From Alphaproteobacteria bacterium (GTDB taxonomy: Bacteria; Pseudomonadota; Alphaproteobacteria; Ferrovibrionales; Ferrovibrionaceae): a DNA stretch of 64,000 nucleotides. The DNA lies in NCBI GenBank assembly GCA_017307375.1, contig JAFKFH010000012.1:62001-126000 (forward strand), given 5' to 3'. A model generated the notes under the pieces. That model was not told the DNA's origin and ran no database searches. It worked only from the letters and a program-made list of their open reading frames with translations. The translations under genes and the position numbers were made by a program. Positions 1 to 8,719 of this stretch are shown one piece after another. Position 1 is the first letter of the stretch; each line of letters opens with the position of its first letter.

Positions 1-73
1 GCAGGTACTGCACCGTGCGGCGCGCCTTCTCGGCCAGGCGGTAGCGGGTTTGGTGCCGGATCGCAATTCTCAT
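1..73 (-). CDS. Transglutaminase-like protein, N-terminal fragment (partial)
   Basis: Only the first 24 codons are inside the window; the gene continues beyond base 1. The start ATG (71-73) overlaps the TGA of the alpha-E gene as ATGA, so the two are translationally coupled. The visible N-terminus, MRIAIRHQTRYRLAEKARR, resembles the start of the bacterial transglutaminase N-terminal domain, which often reads as a basic R-H-x-T-x-Y strand. Known neighbourhoods place such a protease/transglutaminase directly after ATP-grasp and alpha-E genes, which supports the call. The fragment is too short to show a catalytic Cys-His-Asp triad. Confidence 0.6.
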   Translation of the reverse strand, partial: MRIAIRHQTRYRLAEKARRTVQYL

Positions 74-1023
74 GAAACCACCAGGAACGTGTTCTGGATC
101 TGCGAGGCGATGCGGCCGACCTCGACGGTGAATTCGTCGAGGAAGCGCTTGATGCCGATCCGCATCAGGTCCGCCACCTGGATCGAGCGCAGGCGCTGGC
201 GCAACGCCCGGACGGCGCCGAGCGGCTGTGCCGCCGGGTCGAGACGCCGCAGCAGATCCTCGATCTCGGTCAGCGAGGCCATCAGCGCGCGCGGCATGTC
301 CTCGCGCAGGATGATCAGTTCGGCCAGCTTCGCGAAATCGAGGTTCGAGGCATAGGTCTCGCGATAGCTCTTGTAGGCCGACAAGGCATTGAGCAGCACC
401 GCCGTGCGGTAATAGTCGGGACGGGCCTTGACCCCGTGCGGCAGGTCGCGCTGAACCAGCGTATCCCACTTCACCCGCAGCAGACGGGCCGTCGAATCGG
501 CGCGCTCCACCGCCGTGCCGAGGCTGGCGAAGGAGAAGCCCTCGGCCCGCCGCATCGAACCGTAGAGCGCGCCGCGGAACATGTGCGACCGGTCGCGCAC
601 CCATTCCAGGCGCTCCTGAATGCCGTCCCGCCGCAACTGGTCGTAGTCGAGCTCGGCGATGGCAAGCCAGGTCTGGTTCAGCGTCTCCCACAGGTCGGAC
701 GACAGCAGATGGCGGGTCGCCCGCGCGTTCTCGCGCGCCTGCAGCAGCGACGAGCGGATCGAGGAGAGATTGTCGCGCTCCAGGATCATGTAAGCCAGCA
801 CCCGGCCGGGCGTGACGCTTTCATACCGGCGCATGAAATCGTCGGCGGTGCCGGTCATGAACAGCGGCGTTTCCCACTCGGATAGCTGGCCCGACTGCCC
901 CGATGCCTCGCCGCCGGGCAGCATGCCGATCTGATGGCACGACGCGAGCAGGCGGGCAACGTTCTCGGCCCGCTCGACATAGCGGGCCATCCAGAAGAAA
1001 TTGTCAGCGGCGCGTGCCAGCAT
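70..1023 (-). CDS. Alpha-E domain protein (DUF403)
   Basis: A 317-residue, mostly helical, cytoplasmic protein of the alpha-E (DUF403) family. The opening residues MLARAADNFFWMARYVERAE are the family signature, so I start at ATG 1023 rather than at an in-frame codon 60 bases upstream. It overlaps the ATP-grasp gene by 20 bases and the transglutaminase-like gene by 4, giving an operon in the order ATP-grasp, alpha-E, transglutaminase. Comparative genomics links this trio to a predicted peptide ligation/processing system, but the substrate is not established. The length is normal for the family. Function beyond the family name is inference. Confidence 0.85.
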   Translation of the reverse strand: MLARAADNFFWMARYVERAENVARLLASCHQIGMLPGGEASGQSGQLSEWETPLFMTGTADDFMRRYESVTPGRVLAYMILERDNLSSIRSSLLQARENARATRHLLSSDLWETLNQTWLAIAELDYDQLRRDGIQERLEWVRDRSHMFRGALYGSMRRAEGFSFASLGTAVERADSTARLLRVKWDTLVQRDLPHGVKARPDYYRTAVLLNALSAYKSYRETYASNLDFAKLAELIILREDMPRALMASLTEIEDLLRRLDPAAQPLGAVRALRQRLRSIQVADLMRIGIKRFLDEFTVEVGRIASQIQNTFLVVS

Positions 1024-2452
1024 GGCCGTCCTCCACCACCCAGGTATCCTTGGTGCCGCCACCCTGGCTCGAATTGACGACAAGCGATCCTTCGCGCAGC
1101 GCCACGCGGGTCAGGGCACCCGGCACCACCTGAATGGTGCGGCCGCAGAGCACGTAGGGACGCAGGTCGACATGGCGCGGCGCCACGCCGCTTTCGACAT
1201 AGGTCGGGCAGGTCGAGAGCGCGAGCGTCGGCTGGGCAATGAACCCGGCGGGCGCCGCGATGATCTTGGCCCGGAAGGCCTCGATCTCCGCCTTCGATGC
1301 ACTCGGCCCCACCAGCATGCCGTAGCCGCCGGAGCCGTGGACTTCCTTGACCACGAGGTCCTCGAGATTGTCGAGGACATGGGCCAGGTCGTCAGGCTTG
1401 CGCAGCTGATAGGTCGGTACGTTCTTCAGGATCGGTTCCGCCCCGAGATAGAACCGGATGATGTCGGGCATGTAGGCATAGACCGCCTTGTCGTCGGCGA
1501 CGCCGCCGCCGATGGCGTTGGCGATCGTGACATTGCCCATGCGGTAGGCCGCCAGCAGGCCGGGCACGCCCAGCACCGAGGTCGGGTTGAAGGCGAGCGG
1601 ATCGAGGAAATCGTCGTCGATGCGCCGGTAGATCACATCGACCCGGGCCCGGCCGCGGGTCGTGCGCATGTAGACGAACCCGCCGTCGACGAAAAGGTCC
1701 GCGCCCTGCACCAGCTCGATTCCCATTTCCTGGGCGAGGAAGGCGTGCTCGAAATAGGCCGAATTGTACTGGCCGGGGGTCAGCAGCACGGTGGTCGGGT
1801 TGTCGCCGCCGCGCGGCGGCGCGACCGAGCGCAGCGTTTCGAGCAGCCATTCGTGGTAATGGTTGATCGGCGCGACGCTGTAACGGCTGAACAGGTCGGG
1901 GAACAGGCGCATCATCGCCTGCCGGTTCTCGAGCATGTAGGACACGCCCGACGGCGTCCGGGCATTGTCCTCCAGCACGTAGAAGGTCTCGTCGTCGACA
2001 CGGACGATGTCGACCCCGACGATATGGGCGTAAACCCCACCCGGCACCCGGTGCCCCAGCATTTCCGGGCGGAAGGCCGGATTGGCCAGCACCAGATCGT
2101 CGGGGATGATGCCGGCGCGCAGGATTTCCTGCTCGTTGTAGACATCGTTGAGGAAGGCGTTGATCGCCTCGACCCGCTGGCGCACGCCGCGGTTGATGAC
2201 GTCCCATTCCTTCGATGAAAGAATTCGGGGAACGACGTCGAAGGGGATCAGGCGCTCGACGCCGCCTTCGGCACCGTAGACGTTGAAGGTGATGCCCATG
2301 CGGCGGAAGATCATGTCCGCCTCCTGATGCCTGCGCCCGATATCCTCGATGGGCGTGGCATTCAACCACTCGGCATAGGACGCGTAAGGCGCCCGGATGC
2401 CGTTGCCGGTACCGTTCATCTCGTCGAAGGCGACCGTTTTCCGTTTCGCCAT
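1004..2452 (-). CDS. Circularly permuted ATP-grasp protein (DUF404/DUF407 type)
   Basis: A 482-residue circularly permuted ATP-grasp protein, first gene of the ATP-grasp/alpha-E/transglutaminase operon. Family hallmarks are visible: LEDNARTPSGVSYMLENR near residues 170-187, a GGGVADDKAVYAYMPD segment near 310-325, and a glycine-rich VKEVHGSGGYGM stretch near 375. ATP-grasp enzymes form amide bonds through acyl-phosphate intermediates, so an amide or peptide ligase is expected; the substrate is unknown. A GGGGAG ribosome-binding site precedes the ATG. The length fits the family. Confidence 0.88.
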   Translation of the reverse strand: MAKRKTVAFDEMNGTGNGIRAPYASYAEWLNATPIEDIGRRHQEADMIFRRMGITFNVYGAEGGVERLIPFDVVPRILSSKEWDVINRGVRQRVEAINAFLNDVYNEQEILRAGIIPDDLVLANPAFRPEMLGHRVPGGVYAHIVGVDIVRVDDETFYVLEDNARTPSGVSYMLENRQAMMRLFPDLFSRYSVAPINHYHEWLLETLRSVAPPRGGDNPTTVLLTPGQYNSAYFEHAFLAQEMGIELVQGADLFVDGGFVYMRTTRGRARVDVIYRRIDDDFLDPLAFNPTSVLGVPGLLAAYRMGNVTIANAIGGGVADDKAVYAYMPDIIRFYLGAEPILKNVPTYQLRKPDDLAHVLDNLEDLVVKEVHGSGGYGMLVGPSASKAEIEAFRAKIIAAPAGFIAQPTLALSTCPTYVESGVAPRHVDLRPYVLCGRTIQVVPGALTRVALREGSLVVNSSQGGGTKDTWVVEDGHAGTRR

Positions 2453-2658
2453 GCGTTCTCCCCTGCGGCTTGGGAACTACCCTCGCAAGGGCCGTGCCGG
2501 ACCCGACGAGAGGCACTTCGCCGTGCCGAAACTCTCCCAGAACGCTCACTATGGCAGCATGCCGGTCCGGGTGTCGCCCAAATATGCGGCAACTACCGAC
2601 CGCTTGCAGCCATAAGCAACGTCGGTGTCTGATATAGCCGGAATCGGGGGAGGCGGGA

Positions 2659-3483
2659 ATGCGGCATGCAACTTTGGCAATCATTCTTTTCGCGGCAGGC
2701 CTGTCGGGCGGGCAGGCCCTGGCCGACCAGCCCAGGTTCATCGACGCCCATGTCCACTACAGCCACGACGCCTGGGACCGCCTGCCGCCGGAGGCCGCGA
2801 TCAGGATCCTGCGCGACGCCGGCTTGGCCCAGGTCTTCGTTTCGTCTTCGTCCGACGAGGGGACCCAGCGTCTCTACCAGGCCGCGCCCGACCTGATCGT
2901 CCCGGTCCTGCGCCCCTATCGCAATCGCGGCGAACTTTCGACCTGGTTCCGCGATCCGACGGCGGCCGAGCATGTCGAGGCGCGGCTGAAACAGTATCGC
3001 TATGCCGGGATCGGTGAGTTCCACATCTACGGCGCCGATGCCGACGGCCCGGTGATGCGGCGACTGGTCCAGCTGGCAAAGGAATACAAGCTGTTCCTGC
3101 ACGCCCATGGCGATGCCGAGGCGGTAAGGCGGCTGTTCGCCCAGGATCCGGAGGCGCGAATCCTGTGGGCGCATGCCGGCTTCGTCCCCCCTGCCGAAGT
3201 CAGGGCGATGCTCGCCGCCTACCCGACCCTCTGGGCCGATCTCGCCTTCCGCAACGATCACGCCGCCGACGGCCGCGTCGATCCGGCCTGGCGGGCGCTG
3301 TTCGAGGCCTATCCGGACCGCTTCATGGCCGGAACCGACACCTTCACGCCGGAGCGCTGGTATTACATCGGCGAGCATGCGAGATGGACCCGTGCCTGGC
3401 TCGCCGACCTGCCCGGCCCGCTGGCCGAGAACATCGCCTGGCGCAATGCCGCGACGCTTGCGCGCTGGCAGGCGACACCATGA
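2659..3483 (+). CDS. Exported amidohydrolase-2 family protein
   Basis: A 274-residue protein with an N-terminal signal peptide (hydrophobic residues 4-20, likely cleavage after QALA), then a TIM-barrel metallohydrolase of the amidohydrolase-related (PF04909) type. FIDAHVHY near residue 30 gives the first metal-binding H-x-H, HAHGD near 146 and WAHAGF near 171 give later histidines, and MAGTDTF near 226 the catalytic Asp region. It is short for the superfamily. A GGGGAGGCGG ribosome-binding site lies just upstream. It heads a five-gene operon: its TGA overlaps the next ATG by four bases. Export of this fold is unusual. The substrate is unknown. Confidence 0.78.
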   Translation: MRHATLAIILFAAGLSGGQALADQPRFIDAHVHYSHDAWDRLPPEAAIRILRDAGLAQVFVSSSSDEGTQRLYQAAPDLIVPVLRPYRNRGELSTWFRDPTAAEHVEARLKQYRYAGIGEFHIYGADADGPVMRRLVQLAKEYKLFLHAHGDAEAVRRLFAQDPEARILWAHAGFVPPAEVRAMLAAYPTLWADLAFRNDHAADGRVDPAWRALFEAYPDRFMAGTDTFTPERWYYIGEHARWTRAWLADLPGPLAENIAWRNAATLARWQATP

Positions 3484-3848
3484 AGCTGGCCCTGGCCCTG
3501 GCAGCAGGCCTCGCCGCAACCCCGGCGCTGGCTTGCGGACCGGGCATACCGGTGTCAGCCGACGGGCTCCAGCTTGCCTATCGCATCGAGCCCGCGGCGG
3601 CGGTCGGGCGGATGGTCGCCGTCGAGGTCGCGACCTGCGACGGGCTGGCCCTGGAGGGTTTCGACGCGCGCATGCCGATCCATGGCCATGGCCTGAACTA
3701 CCGGCCGCGGATCGCCGCCACCGGTCCGGGAGCCTATCGGATCGAAGGCGTGCTGTTCCACATGCCCGGGCCGTGGCAGTTCGTCTTCGACGTGCGGGCG
3801 GGTGAAACGACGCGGCGGCTCACCGCCGACCTGACGATCCGCCGATGA
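3480..3848 (+). CDS. Exported YtkA-like domain protein
   Basis: A 122-residue protein starting at the ATG that overlaps the amidohydrolase stop (ATGA). Residues 1-20 form a signal peptide ending ALAC; the Cys could be a lipoprotein site but the lipobox (TPALAC) is imperfect. The mature part is a small beta-sandwich with a DARMPIHGHGLNYRP segment and a C-terminal GPWQFVFDVRAG strand, the pattern of YtkA-like/FixH-like domains (PF13115). Such domains occur beside copper and cytochrome proteins in the periplasm. The His-Gly-His and Met residues could bind metal (inference). Its stop overlaps the peroxidase start. Confidence 0.65.
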   Translation: MKLALALAAGLAATPALACGPGIPVSADGLQLAYRIEPAAAVGRMVAVEVATCDGLALEGFDARMPIHGHGLNYRPRIAATGPGAYRIEGVLFHMPGPWQFVFDVRAGETTRRLTADLTIRR

Positions 3849-4930
3849 AGGTCCTGGCCCTCGCCCTGCTCGCCCTGTTCGTCGCGCACCCGGCGAGGGC
3901 GATCGACGCGGCCGAACGCGAGGCGATCCTGCTGCATGGCCCGTGGCCCCCGGAAGCGACGCCCGATCCGAGCAACCGCGCCTCCGGCGATCCGGCGGCG
4001 ATCGCGCTGGGGCAGAGACTGTTCTTCGACGTCCGCCTGTCGCGCGATCTCGACCGGGCCTGCGCCAGTTGCCACCTGCCCGCCCAGGCCTATGCCGACG
4101 GCCGGCCGCGCGGCGAGGGCCTGCGCCCGCTCGATCGCAACACCATCGCGCTCGCCAATCTGGGCGGCCGCCGGTGGTATGGCTGGGACGGCAGATCCGA
4201 CAGCCTGTGGGCGCAGAGCCTGCATCCGATCGTCGACGAGCGCGAGCTTGCCGCTTCCGGGACCTTGCTCCGCGACCGGCTCGAACGCGAGCACGACGCC
4301 GTGTTCGGTCCGGCCGACGACGACGAGATTTTCCTGGTCGACATCGCCAAGGCGCTCGCGGCATGGCAGGAGACGCTGGTCACGCCGCGCAGCGCCTTCG
4401 ACGATTACCGCGATGCACTCGAGGCCGGCGATGCGGCGGGCATGGCCGCCTATCCGGTCGCCGCGCGCCGCGGGCTAAGCCTGTTCGTCGGCCGCGGCCA
4501 ATGCGCGACCTGCCATTTCGGCCCCTCATTCTCGAACGGCGAGTTCGACAGCGTCGGCATCAACTACTTCCTGGGCCCCGACGGCGTCGATCGCGGCCGG
4601 CATGGCGGCATCGCCGCCCTGCTGGCCAGCCCGTTCAACCTGCTCGGCCGCCACAACGACGATTCGGCGCGAACGACGGCCGCACCGACCACCCATGTCG
4701 CCCTGCTCCACCGCAACTGGGGCGAATTCCGGGTCCCCAGCCTGCGCGGGGTCAAGGCCACCGCCCCCTACATGCACGACGGCAGCCTGGCCACGCTGGC
4801 CGAGGTGGCCAGGCATTACTCCGAGATCGACCTCGACCGGCTGCATCAGGACGGCCAGTTGACGCTGCAGCCGCTGCACCTGACCGAGGCAGAGATCGCT
4901 GACCTCGTGGCGTTCCTAGAAACGCTATGA
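3845..4930 (+). CDS. Di-heme cytochrome c peroxidase / MauG family protein
   Basis: A 361-residue exported protein with a signal peptide (residues 1-19, cleavage near ARA) and two c-type heme sites, C73-ASC-H77 and C220-ATC-H224. This is the bacterial cytochrome c peroxidase/MauG architecture. The PSLRGV...APYMHDGS block near the C-terminus is conserved in the family and supplies a possible axial ligand. Members either reduce H2O2 with cytochrome electrons or use high-valent heme to oxidise protein or small substrates. Location with an exported amidohydrolase and a YtkA-like protein points to a dedicated periplasmic oxidation role (inference). Its stop overlaps the regulator start. Confidence 0.85.
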   Translation: MKVLALALLALFVAHPARAIDAAEREAILLHGPWPPEATPDPSNRASGDPAAIALGQRLFFDVRLSRDLDRACASCHLPAQAYADGRPRGEGLRPLDRNTIALANLGGRRWYGWDGRSDSLWAQSLHPIVDERELAASGTLLRDRLEREHDAVFGPADDDEIFLVDIAKALAAWQETLVTPRSAFDDYRDALEAGDAAGMAAYPVAARRGLSLFVGRGQCATCHFGPSFSNGEFDSVGINYFLGPDGVDRGRHGGIAALLASPFNLLGRHNDDSARTTAAPTTHVALLHRNWGEFRVPSLRGVKATAPYMHDGSLATLAEVARHYSEIDLDRLHQDGQLTLQPLHLTEAEIADLVAFLETL

Positions 4931-5625
4931 ACCGCACGCCGATCCTGGTGGTCGAGGACGAGGCCGAGGTGCGCGAGATGATCGCCGATTATCTCGAGGC
5001 GCATGGTTTTGCCGTGCTCCAGGCCGCCGACGCCGCTGCGGCCGAAGCCAGGCTGAATGAGGCCGAACTGGTGCTGCTGGACGTCAACATGCCCGGCGAA
5101 AGCGGCGTCAGCTTCGCCCGCCGGCTGCAGGCACGAACACCGCGCAAGCCGCTGATCTTCGTCACGGCCATCGGCGACACCATCGACCGCGTGGTCGGCC
5201 TGGAACTCGGGGCCGACGACTATGTCGCCAAGCCGTTCGACCCGCGTGAACTGGTGGCGCGGATCCGCGCCGTGCTGCGACGCGCCGCGACGGCACCGCA
5301 GCCTGCCGCCACCCGATCGGATCTGGTGACGATGGGCCGCTGTCGCCTCGATTTGCCGGCTTGCCGGCTGACCGGGCCGGATGGCGAGCCGGTGCCGCTG
5401 ACCGCGATGGAATTCGACCTGCTGTCGGCCTTCGCCCGCCATCCGAACCGCGCGCTCAGCCGCGACCAGTTGCTCGATCTGGCGCATCGCCGCGAGGCCG
5501 AGCCGTTCGACCGGTCGATCGACATCCGCATCACCCGCCTGCGCCGCAAGATCGAGGCCGATCCGGCCCACCCGCAGGCGATCCGCACGGTGCGCGGCAT
5601 CGGCTACATGTTCGTCCCGGGCTGA
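4927..5625 (+). CDS. OmpR/PhoB-family response regulator
   Basis: A 232-residue two-component regulator. The receiver domain (1-118) has acidic residues DE at 11-12, phosphoacceptor D52 (LLLDVNMPG) and K102 (YVAKPFD). A winged-helix DNA-binding domain occupies about 130-230 (LTAMEFDLLSAF, DIRITRLRRKIE, IRTVRGIGYMF). It is the fourth gene of an operon, starting in the peroxidase stop codon and followed 2 bases later by its kinase. It probably controls this operon or a related redox/solvent response; no binding site was identified. Confidence 0.92.
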   Translation: MNRTPILVVEDEAEVREMIADYLEAHGFAVLQAADAAAAEARLNEAELVLLDVNMPGESGVSFARRLQARTPRKPLIFVTAIGDTIDRVVGLELGADDYVAKPFDPRELVARIRAVLRRAATAPQPAATRSDLVTMGRCRLDLPACRLTGPDGEPVPLTAMEFDLLSAFARHPNRALSRDQLLDLAHRREAEPFDRSIDIRITRLRRKIEADPAHPQAIRTVRGIGYMFVPG

Positions 5626-5627
5626 CC

Positions 5628-7037
5628 ATGGCAGGCGATCCGCTGCTGGACCTGCTGCCGCTGCGCGCTGCCCGGCTCGGCACCGACCGCCGGCACGTCG
5701 CCGTCAACGCCGCCTACGCGCTGCTGCTGGGCCAGCCGGCCGAGGCGATCGTTGGGCGCACGATTGCCGAAATCCTGGGCTACGAGGCCCATCTGCAGCT
5801 CGCGCCGCTGGCCGATCGGGCCGCCGCGGGCGAGACGGCCTACTGGAGCGGCTGGCTGCATTTTCCCGGCGGTGACCGCTATGTCGTCTGGCACCACGCG
5901 CCGGTTCCCGGCACGGCGGATATCTATGCCTTCGTCCAGGACGTGACCGAGCAGGTCGAGAACGAGCGCATGACCTCGGCGTTGATCGAGAAGGCACTCG
6001 ACTGCATCATCGCCATCGACGACGGCGGCCGCGTCGTCGAATTCAATCCGGCGGCCGAGCGCGTCTTCGGTTATCGCCGGCGCGAGGCGCTGGGCCGGCG
6101 CATCGACGACCTGATCGTGCCGATCCATCTGCGCCAGGCCCACCGCCAGGGCTTCGCCCGCTACCTGCGCGAAGGCCGTTCGACGATGATGGGCCGGCGG
6201 GTCGAGATCGAGGCGCGCAGCGCCGACGGCCGGCTGTTCCCGGTCGAACTCACACTTGCCGAAGTGGCGCTGGGCGAGCGTCGGCTGTTCACCGCCTATC
6301 TGCGCGATCTCAGCGGCCAGCGGGCAGCGGCCGCGGAAATCGCCCGCCAGCGCGAAATCCTGCACCGCAACGACAAGCTCGCCACCCTCGGCGCCCTTGT
6401 CACCGGCGTCGCCCACGAACTGAACAACCCGCTTTCGGTGGTTGTCGGTCGCGCCCGTCTGCTCGAGGAGACCGCAGCCGCCGGGCCGCTTCGCATCCAG
6501 GCGGAAAAGATCCGTCTGGCCGCCGAACGATGCGGCAGGATCGTCCGCACCTTCCTGGGCCTTGCCCGGCAGCGTCCGCCGGAGCATCTGCCGCTGGACC
6601 TGAACCGCCTGGTAGAAGCCACGCTGGATCTCGTCGCCGACGAACTGCGCGGCAGCGACATCGTCCTCGACCTGGCGCTGGCCGCCGACCTGCCTCAGAT
6701 CCGCGGCGACGAAGGTCAGCTCGGCCAGATCGTCCTGAATCTCGTTCTCAACGCCCGGTCGGCGCTCGGCGATATCGCCGGCCCGCGCCGGCTGCGAATT
6801 TCCAGCACGACCGATCCGGACCAGGTCACGCTGACCGTCGCCGACAACGGCCCGGGCGTGCCCCCCGACTTGCGTCAGCGCATATTCGAGCCATTCTTCA
6901 CGACCAAGCCGCCAGGGGACGGCAGCGGGGTCGGCCTCGCCGTGGCGGCCGCGATCGCCGAGGCCCATGGCGGCCGCCTGGCACTCATGACGGGCGGCGA
7001 GCCGGGTGCCGCGTTCGTCCTGACGCTGCCGCGCTGA
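5628..7037 (+). CDS. Soluble PAS-domain sensor histidine kinase
   Basis: A 469-residue kinase starting at ATG 5628, 2 bases after the regulator. No membrane segment is visible, so it should be cytoplasmic. Order: PAS-like region (about 15-105), second PAS (about 112-230; IIAIDDGGRVVEFNPAAERVFGY), HisKA dimerisation domain with phospho-His H263 (VAHELNNP), and HATPase with N box near 371, DNGPG at 406-410 and a GDGSGVGL G2 box near 430. The H-E-L-N-N-P form is typical of NtrB/FixL-like kinases, yet the partner regulator is OmpR-type. The signal is unknown; a redox or ligand-binding PAS is plausible. Confidence 0.9.
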   Translation: MAGDPLLDLLPLRAARLGTDRRHVAVNAAYALLLGQPAEAIVGRTIAEILGYEAHLQLAPLADRAAAGETAYWSGWLHFPGGDRYVVWHHAPVPGTADIYAFVQDVTEQVENERMTSALIEKALDCIIAIDDGGRVVEFNPAAERVFGYRRREALGRRIDDLIVPIHLRQAHRQGFARYLREGRSTMMGRRVEIEARSADGRLFPVELTLAEVALGERRLFTAYLRDLSGQRAAAAEIARQREILHRNDKLATLGALVTGVAHELNNPLSVVVGRARLLEETAAAGPLRIQAEKIRLAAERCGRIVRTFLGLARQRPPEHLPLDLNRLVEATLDLVADELRGSDIVLDLALAADLPQIRGDEGQLGQIVLNLVLNARSALGDIAGPRRLRISSTTDPDQVTLTVADNGPGVPPDLRQRIFEPFFTTKPPGDGSGVGLAVAAAIAEAHGGRLALMTGGEPGAAFVLTLPR

Positions 7038-7065
7038 ACGAGAAAGTCCGACAGGCCTTTCCATC

Positions 7066-7086
7066 GGTGTAACCGTCGGCTACACC
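7066..7086. other. Small inverted repeat between operons
   Basis: GGTGTA at 7066-7071 pairs with TACACC at 7081-7086 across a 9-base loop, 29 bases after the kinase stop and 38 bases before the next start. No T-run follows, so it may be a weak processing or operator site rather than an intrinsic terminator. Confidence 0.25.
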
Positions 7087-7123
7087 ACTCACTGTACGAA
7101 TGTTCACGTAAGGTGTGGAGGGC

Positions 7124-8632
7124 ATGAGCGCGACCAGTCGGATCACGGTGGCCGCCATCGAGCAAGCGCCAGGCTGCAGCTCGATCGGGGATTTCTATGC
7201 CTATCCGGCCCGCCGCACGCTATCGCGCCTGTTCAAGAACTACGTCGCGGCGGTCGGCGCCACGCCCGTCGAGACGCTGCATTCCGCCGCCGAAATGAAG
7301 CGGGTGATGGATGCCGGCGACCTCGTCAACACCGCCATCTTCCGCGTCGCCTCGCTGCAGGCCAAGGGCGACCAGAACCGCAGCAAGGAACTGCGCGAGC
7401 GATTGTTCGGCCTGGCCGAGGCGCTGGCCGAGCGCGCCCGCAGGGCCGAGGACAAGATCCTGCCCTCGATCGAGGCGGAGGGCTACGACGCGCTGGTCGC
7501 CGGCGTCGCCGGGGAAACCGACGATCCAGCCGAGCGAAACTTCCTGGTGCGTGCCGGCATCGCCCGCCAGATCACCCGCTCGCGCCTCGGCTGGGACAAG
7601 CTCGAAAGCCTGGTCGGCTGGGCCGAGCAGGCGACCGCTGGCGACATCGCGCCACTCGACGACTTCTTCACCGACCTGCTGTCGGACATCAAGTTCATCG
7701 AACAACTGCCTGGCAATCGCCCGAACCTCGCCGGGTCGCTGCAGTTCCTGGCAAGCCTGGCCCACGGCCAGGCACGCTATGTCCAGGGCCAGGGCGATGC
7801 CGCACAGGGCCGGCTGGTCGAGCGGCTGTCGGCGCTGATCGCGGGCGGCCGGCTGCCGGATACGCAGACCGCGATCGCCGACCGTATCGGCCAGCAGCTT
7901 GCGACCAAGACGCCGCTGTCGAAGAACAAGCCGGCCGACGAGGATCGCGAGTTCTATGGCCTGGCCGAGCGGCTGGTACCGCTCGACCGGCCGATGGTCG
8001 GCGGACAGCTGGTGTCCGAGGGGCTGGTGCGCCGGCTGGCGCTGATGATCAACAAGTCCGGCCCCGGTGGGTTGAAGGAGGCGACCGAACAACTTTGCGC
8101 CGCCTTCGTCGATATCGGCCGCCGCGCCCGCTTCCTCTTGGCCCTGAACGACAGCACCATCCGCGCCGACGTGTCGGAGGTGCTGACCCGGCAATTGCGC
8201 GAGGCGATCAAGGGACTGCGGGCCCTCGACGATCACGATCGCGGCCATGCGGATTTCGAGGAACGGCTGCGCCGGATCACCGGCCTGCACCGGCTGATCC
8301 ACCGGTCCGATCTGCCGACGCTGTCGAAGGTCGAGCTGAATACCCATCTGGAAAACCTGTTGCTCGCCTCGTTCAAGGACGAGGACCTCGCGCGGATCGA
8401 GGGCAAGGGTTCGACCCTGCTCGATCGCGCCACCCGGCTGATCGCGCTGTGCCTGCCCGACGCGCTGCCGCCGGGTTCGAAGGCAGTCGAGCAGGCGCGC
8501 GCCCGCATCCTCGCCCGGCTCAAGCAGCCGAACTTCGAGACCGCGCTGATCTCGCATCTGAGCGACCCCGACGAGATCGCCGCCGCGCATCGCGATTTCT
8601 TCCTGCTGATGAAGCGGGCCGGCTTCCTCTGA
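7124..8632 (+). CDS. Conserved hypothetical helical protein
   Basis: A 502-residue protein that I do not recognise. It is soluble, with no signal peptide or membrane segment, and rich in Leu, Ala and Arg with long predicted amphipathic helices. Recurring L-x3-L-x2-L spacing suggests a helical-repeat scaffold. I start at ATG 7124 (MSATSR), with an AAGG at 7110-7113 as possible ribosome-binding site; an in-frame GTG lies three codons upstream. A small hairpin separates it from the kinase operon. Codon use matches its neighbours, so it looks native. No catalytic motif is evident. Confidence 0.75.
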   Translation: MSATSRITVAAIEQAPGCSSIGDFYAYPARRTLSRLFKNYVAAVGATPVETLHSAAEMKRVMDAGDLVNTAIFRVASLQAKGDQNRSKELRERLFGLAEALAERARRAEDKILPSIEAEGYDALVAGVAGETDDPAERNFLVRAGIARQITRSRLGWDKLESLVGWAEQATAGDIAPLDDFFTDLLSDIKFIEQLPGNRPNLAGSLQFLASLAHGQARYVQGQGDAAQGRLVERLSALIAGGRLPDTQTAIADRIGQQLATKTPLSKNKPADEDREFYGLAERLVPLDRPMVGGQLVSEGLVRRLALMINKSGPGGLKEATEQLCAAFVDIGRRARFLLALNDSTIRADVSEVLTRQLREAIKGLRALDDHDRGHADFEERLRRITGLHRLIHRSDLPTLSKVELNTHLENLLLASFKDEDLARIEGKGSTLLDRATRLIALCLPDALPPGSKAVEQARARILARLKQPNFETALISHLSDPDEIAAAHRDFFLLMKRAGFL

Positions 8633-8719
8633 AACAATTGAAACAGGCGGCGATATCGGACTGAAACGGCGCCCCGGCAGGATCCCCCCGTCAACTCGTT
8701 CCGGATAGGGAGATCCGTC

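Noticed and set aside
1001-2218. A 405-codon plus-strand frame over the ATP-grasp gene
   Set aside because: Antisense shadow; the minus-strand product carries the family signatures.
3480-4930. MbnP/MbnH-type pair
   Set aside because: The small partner looks YtkA-like and lacks the features that I would expect of MbnP, so I kept a general di-heme peroxidase label.
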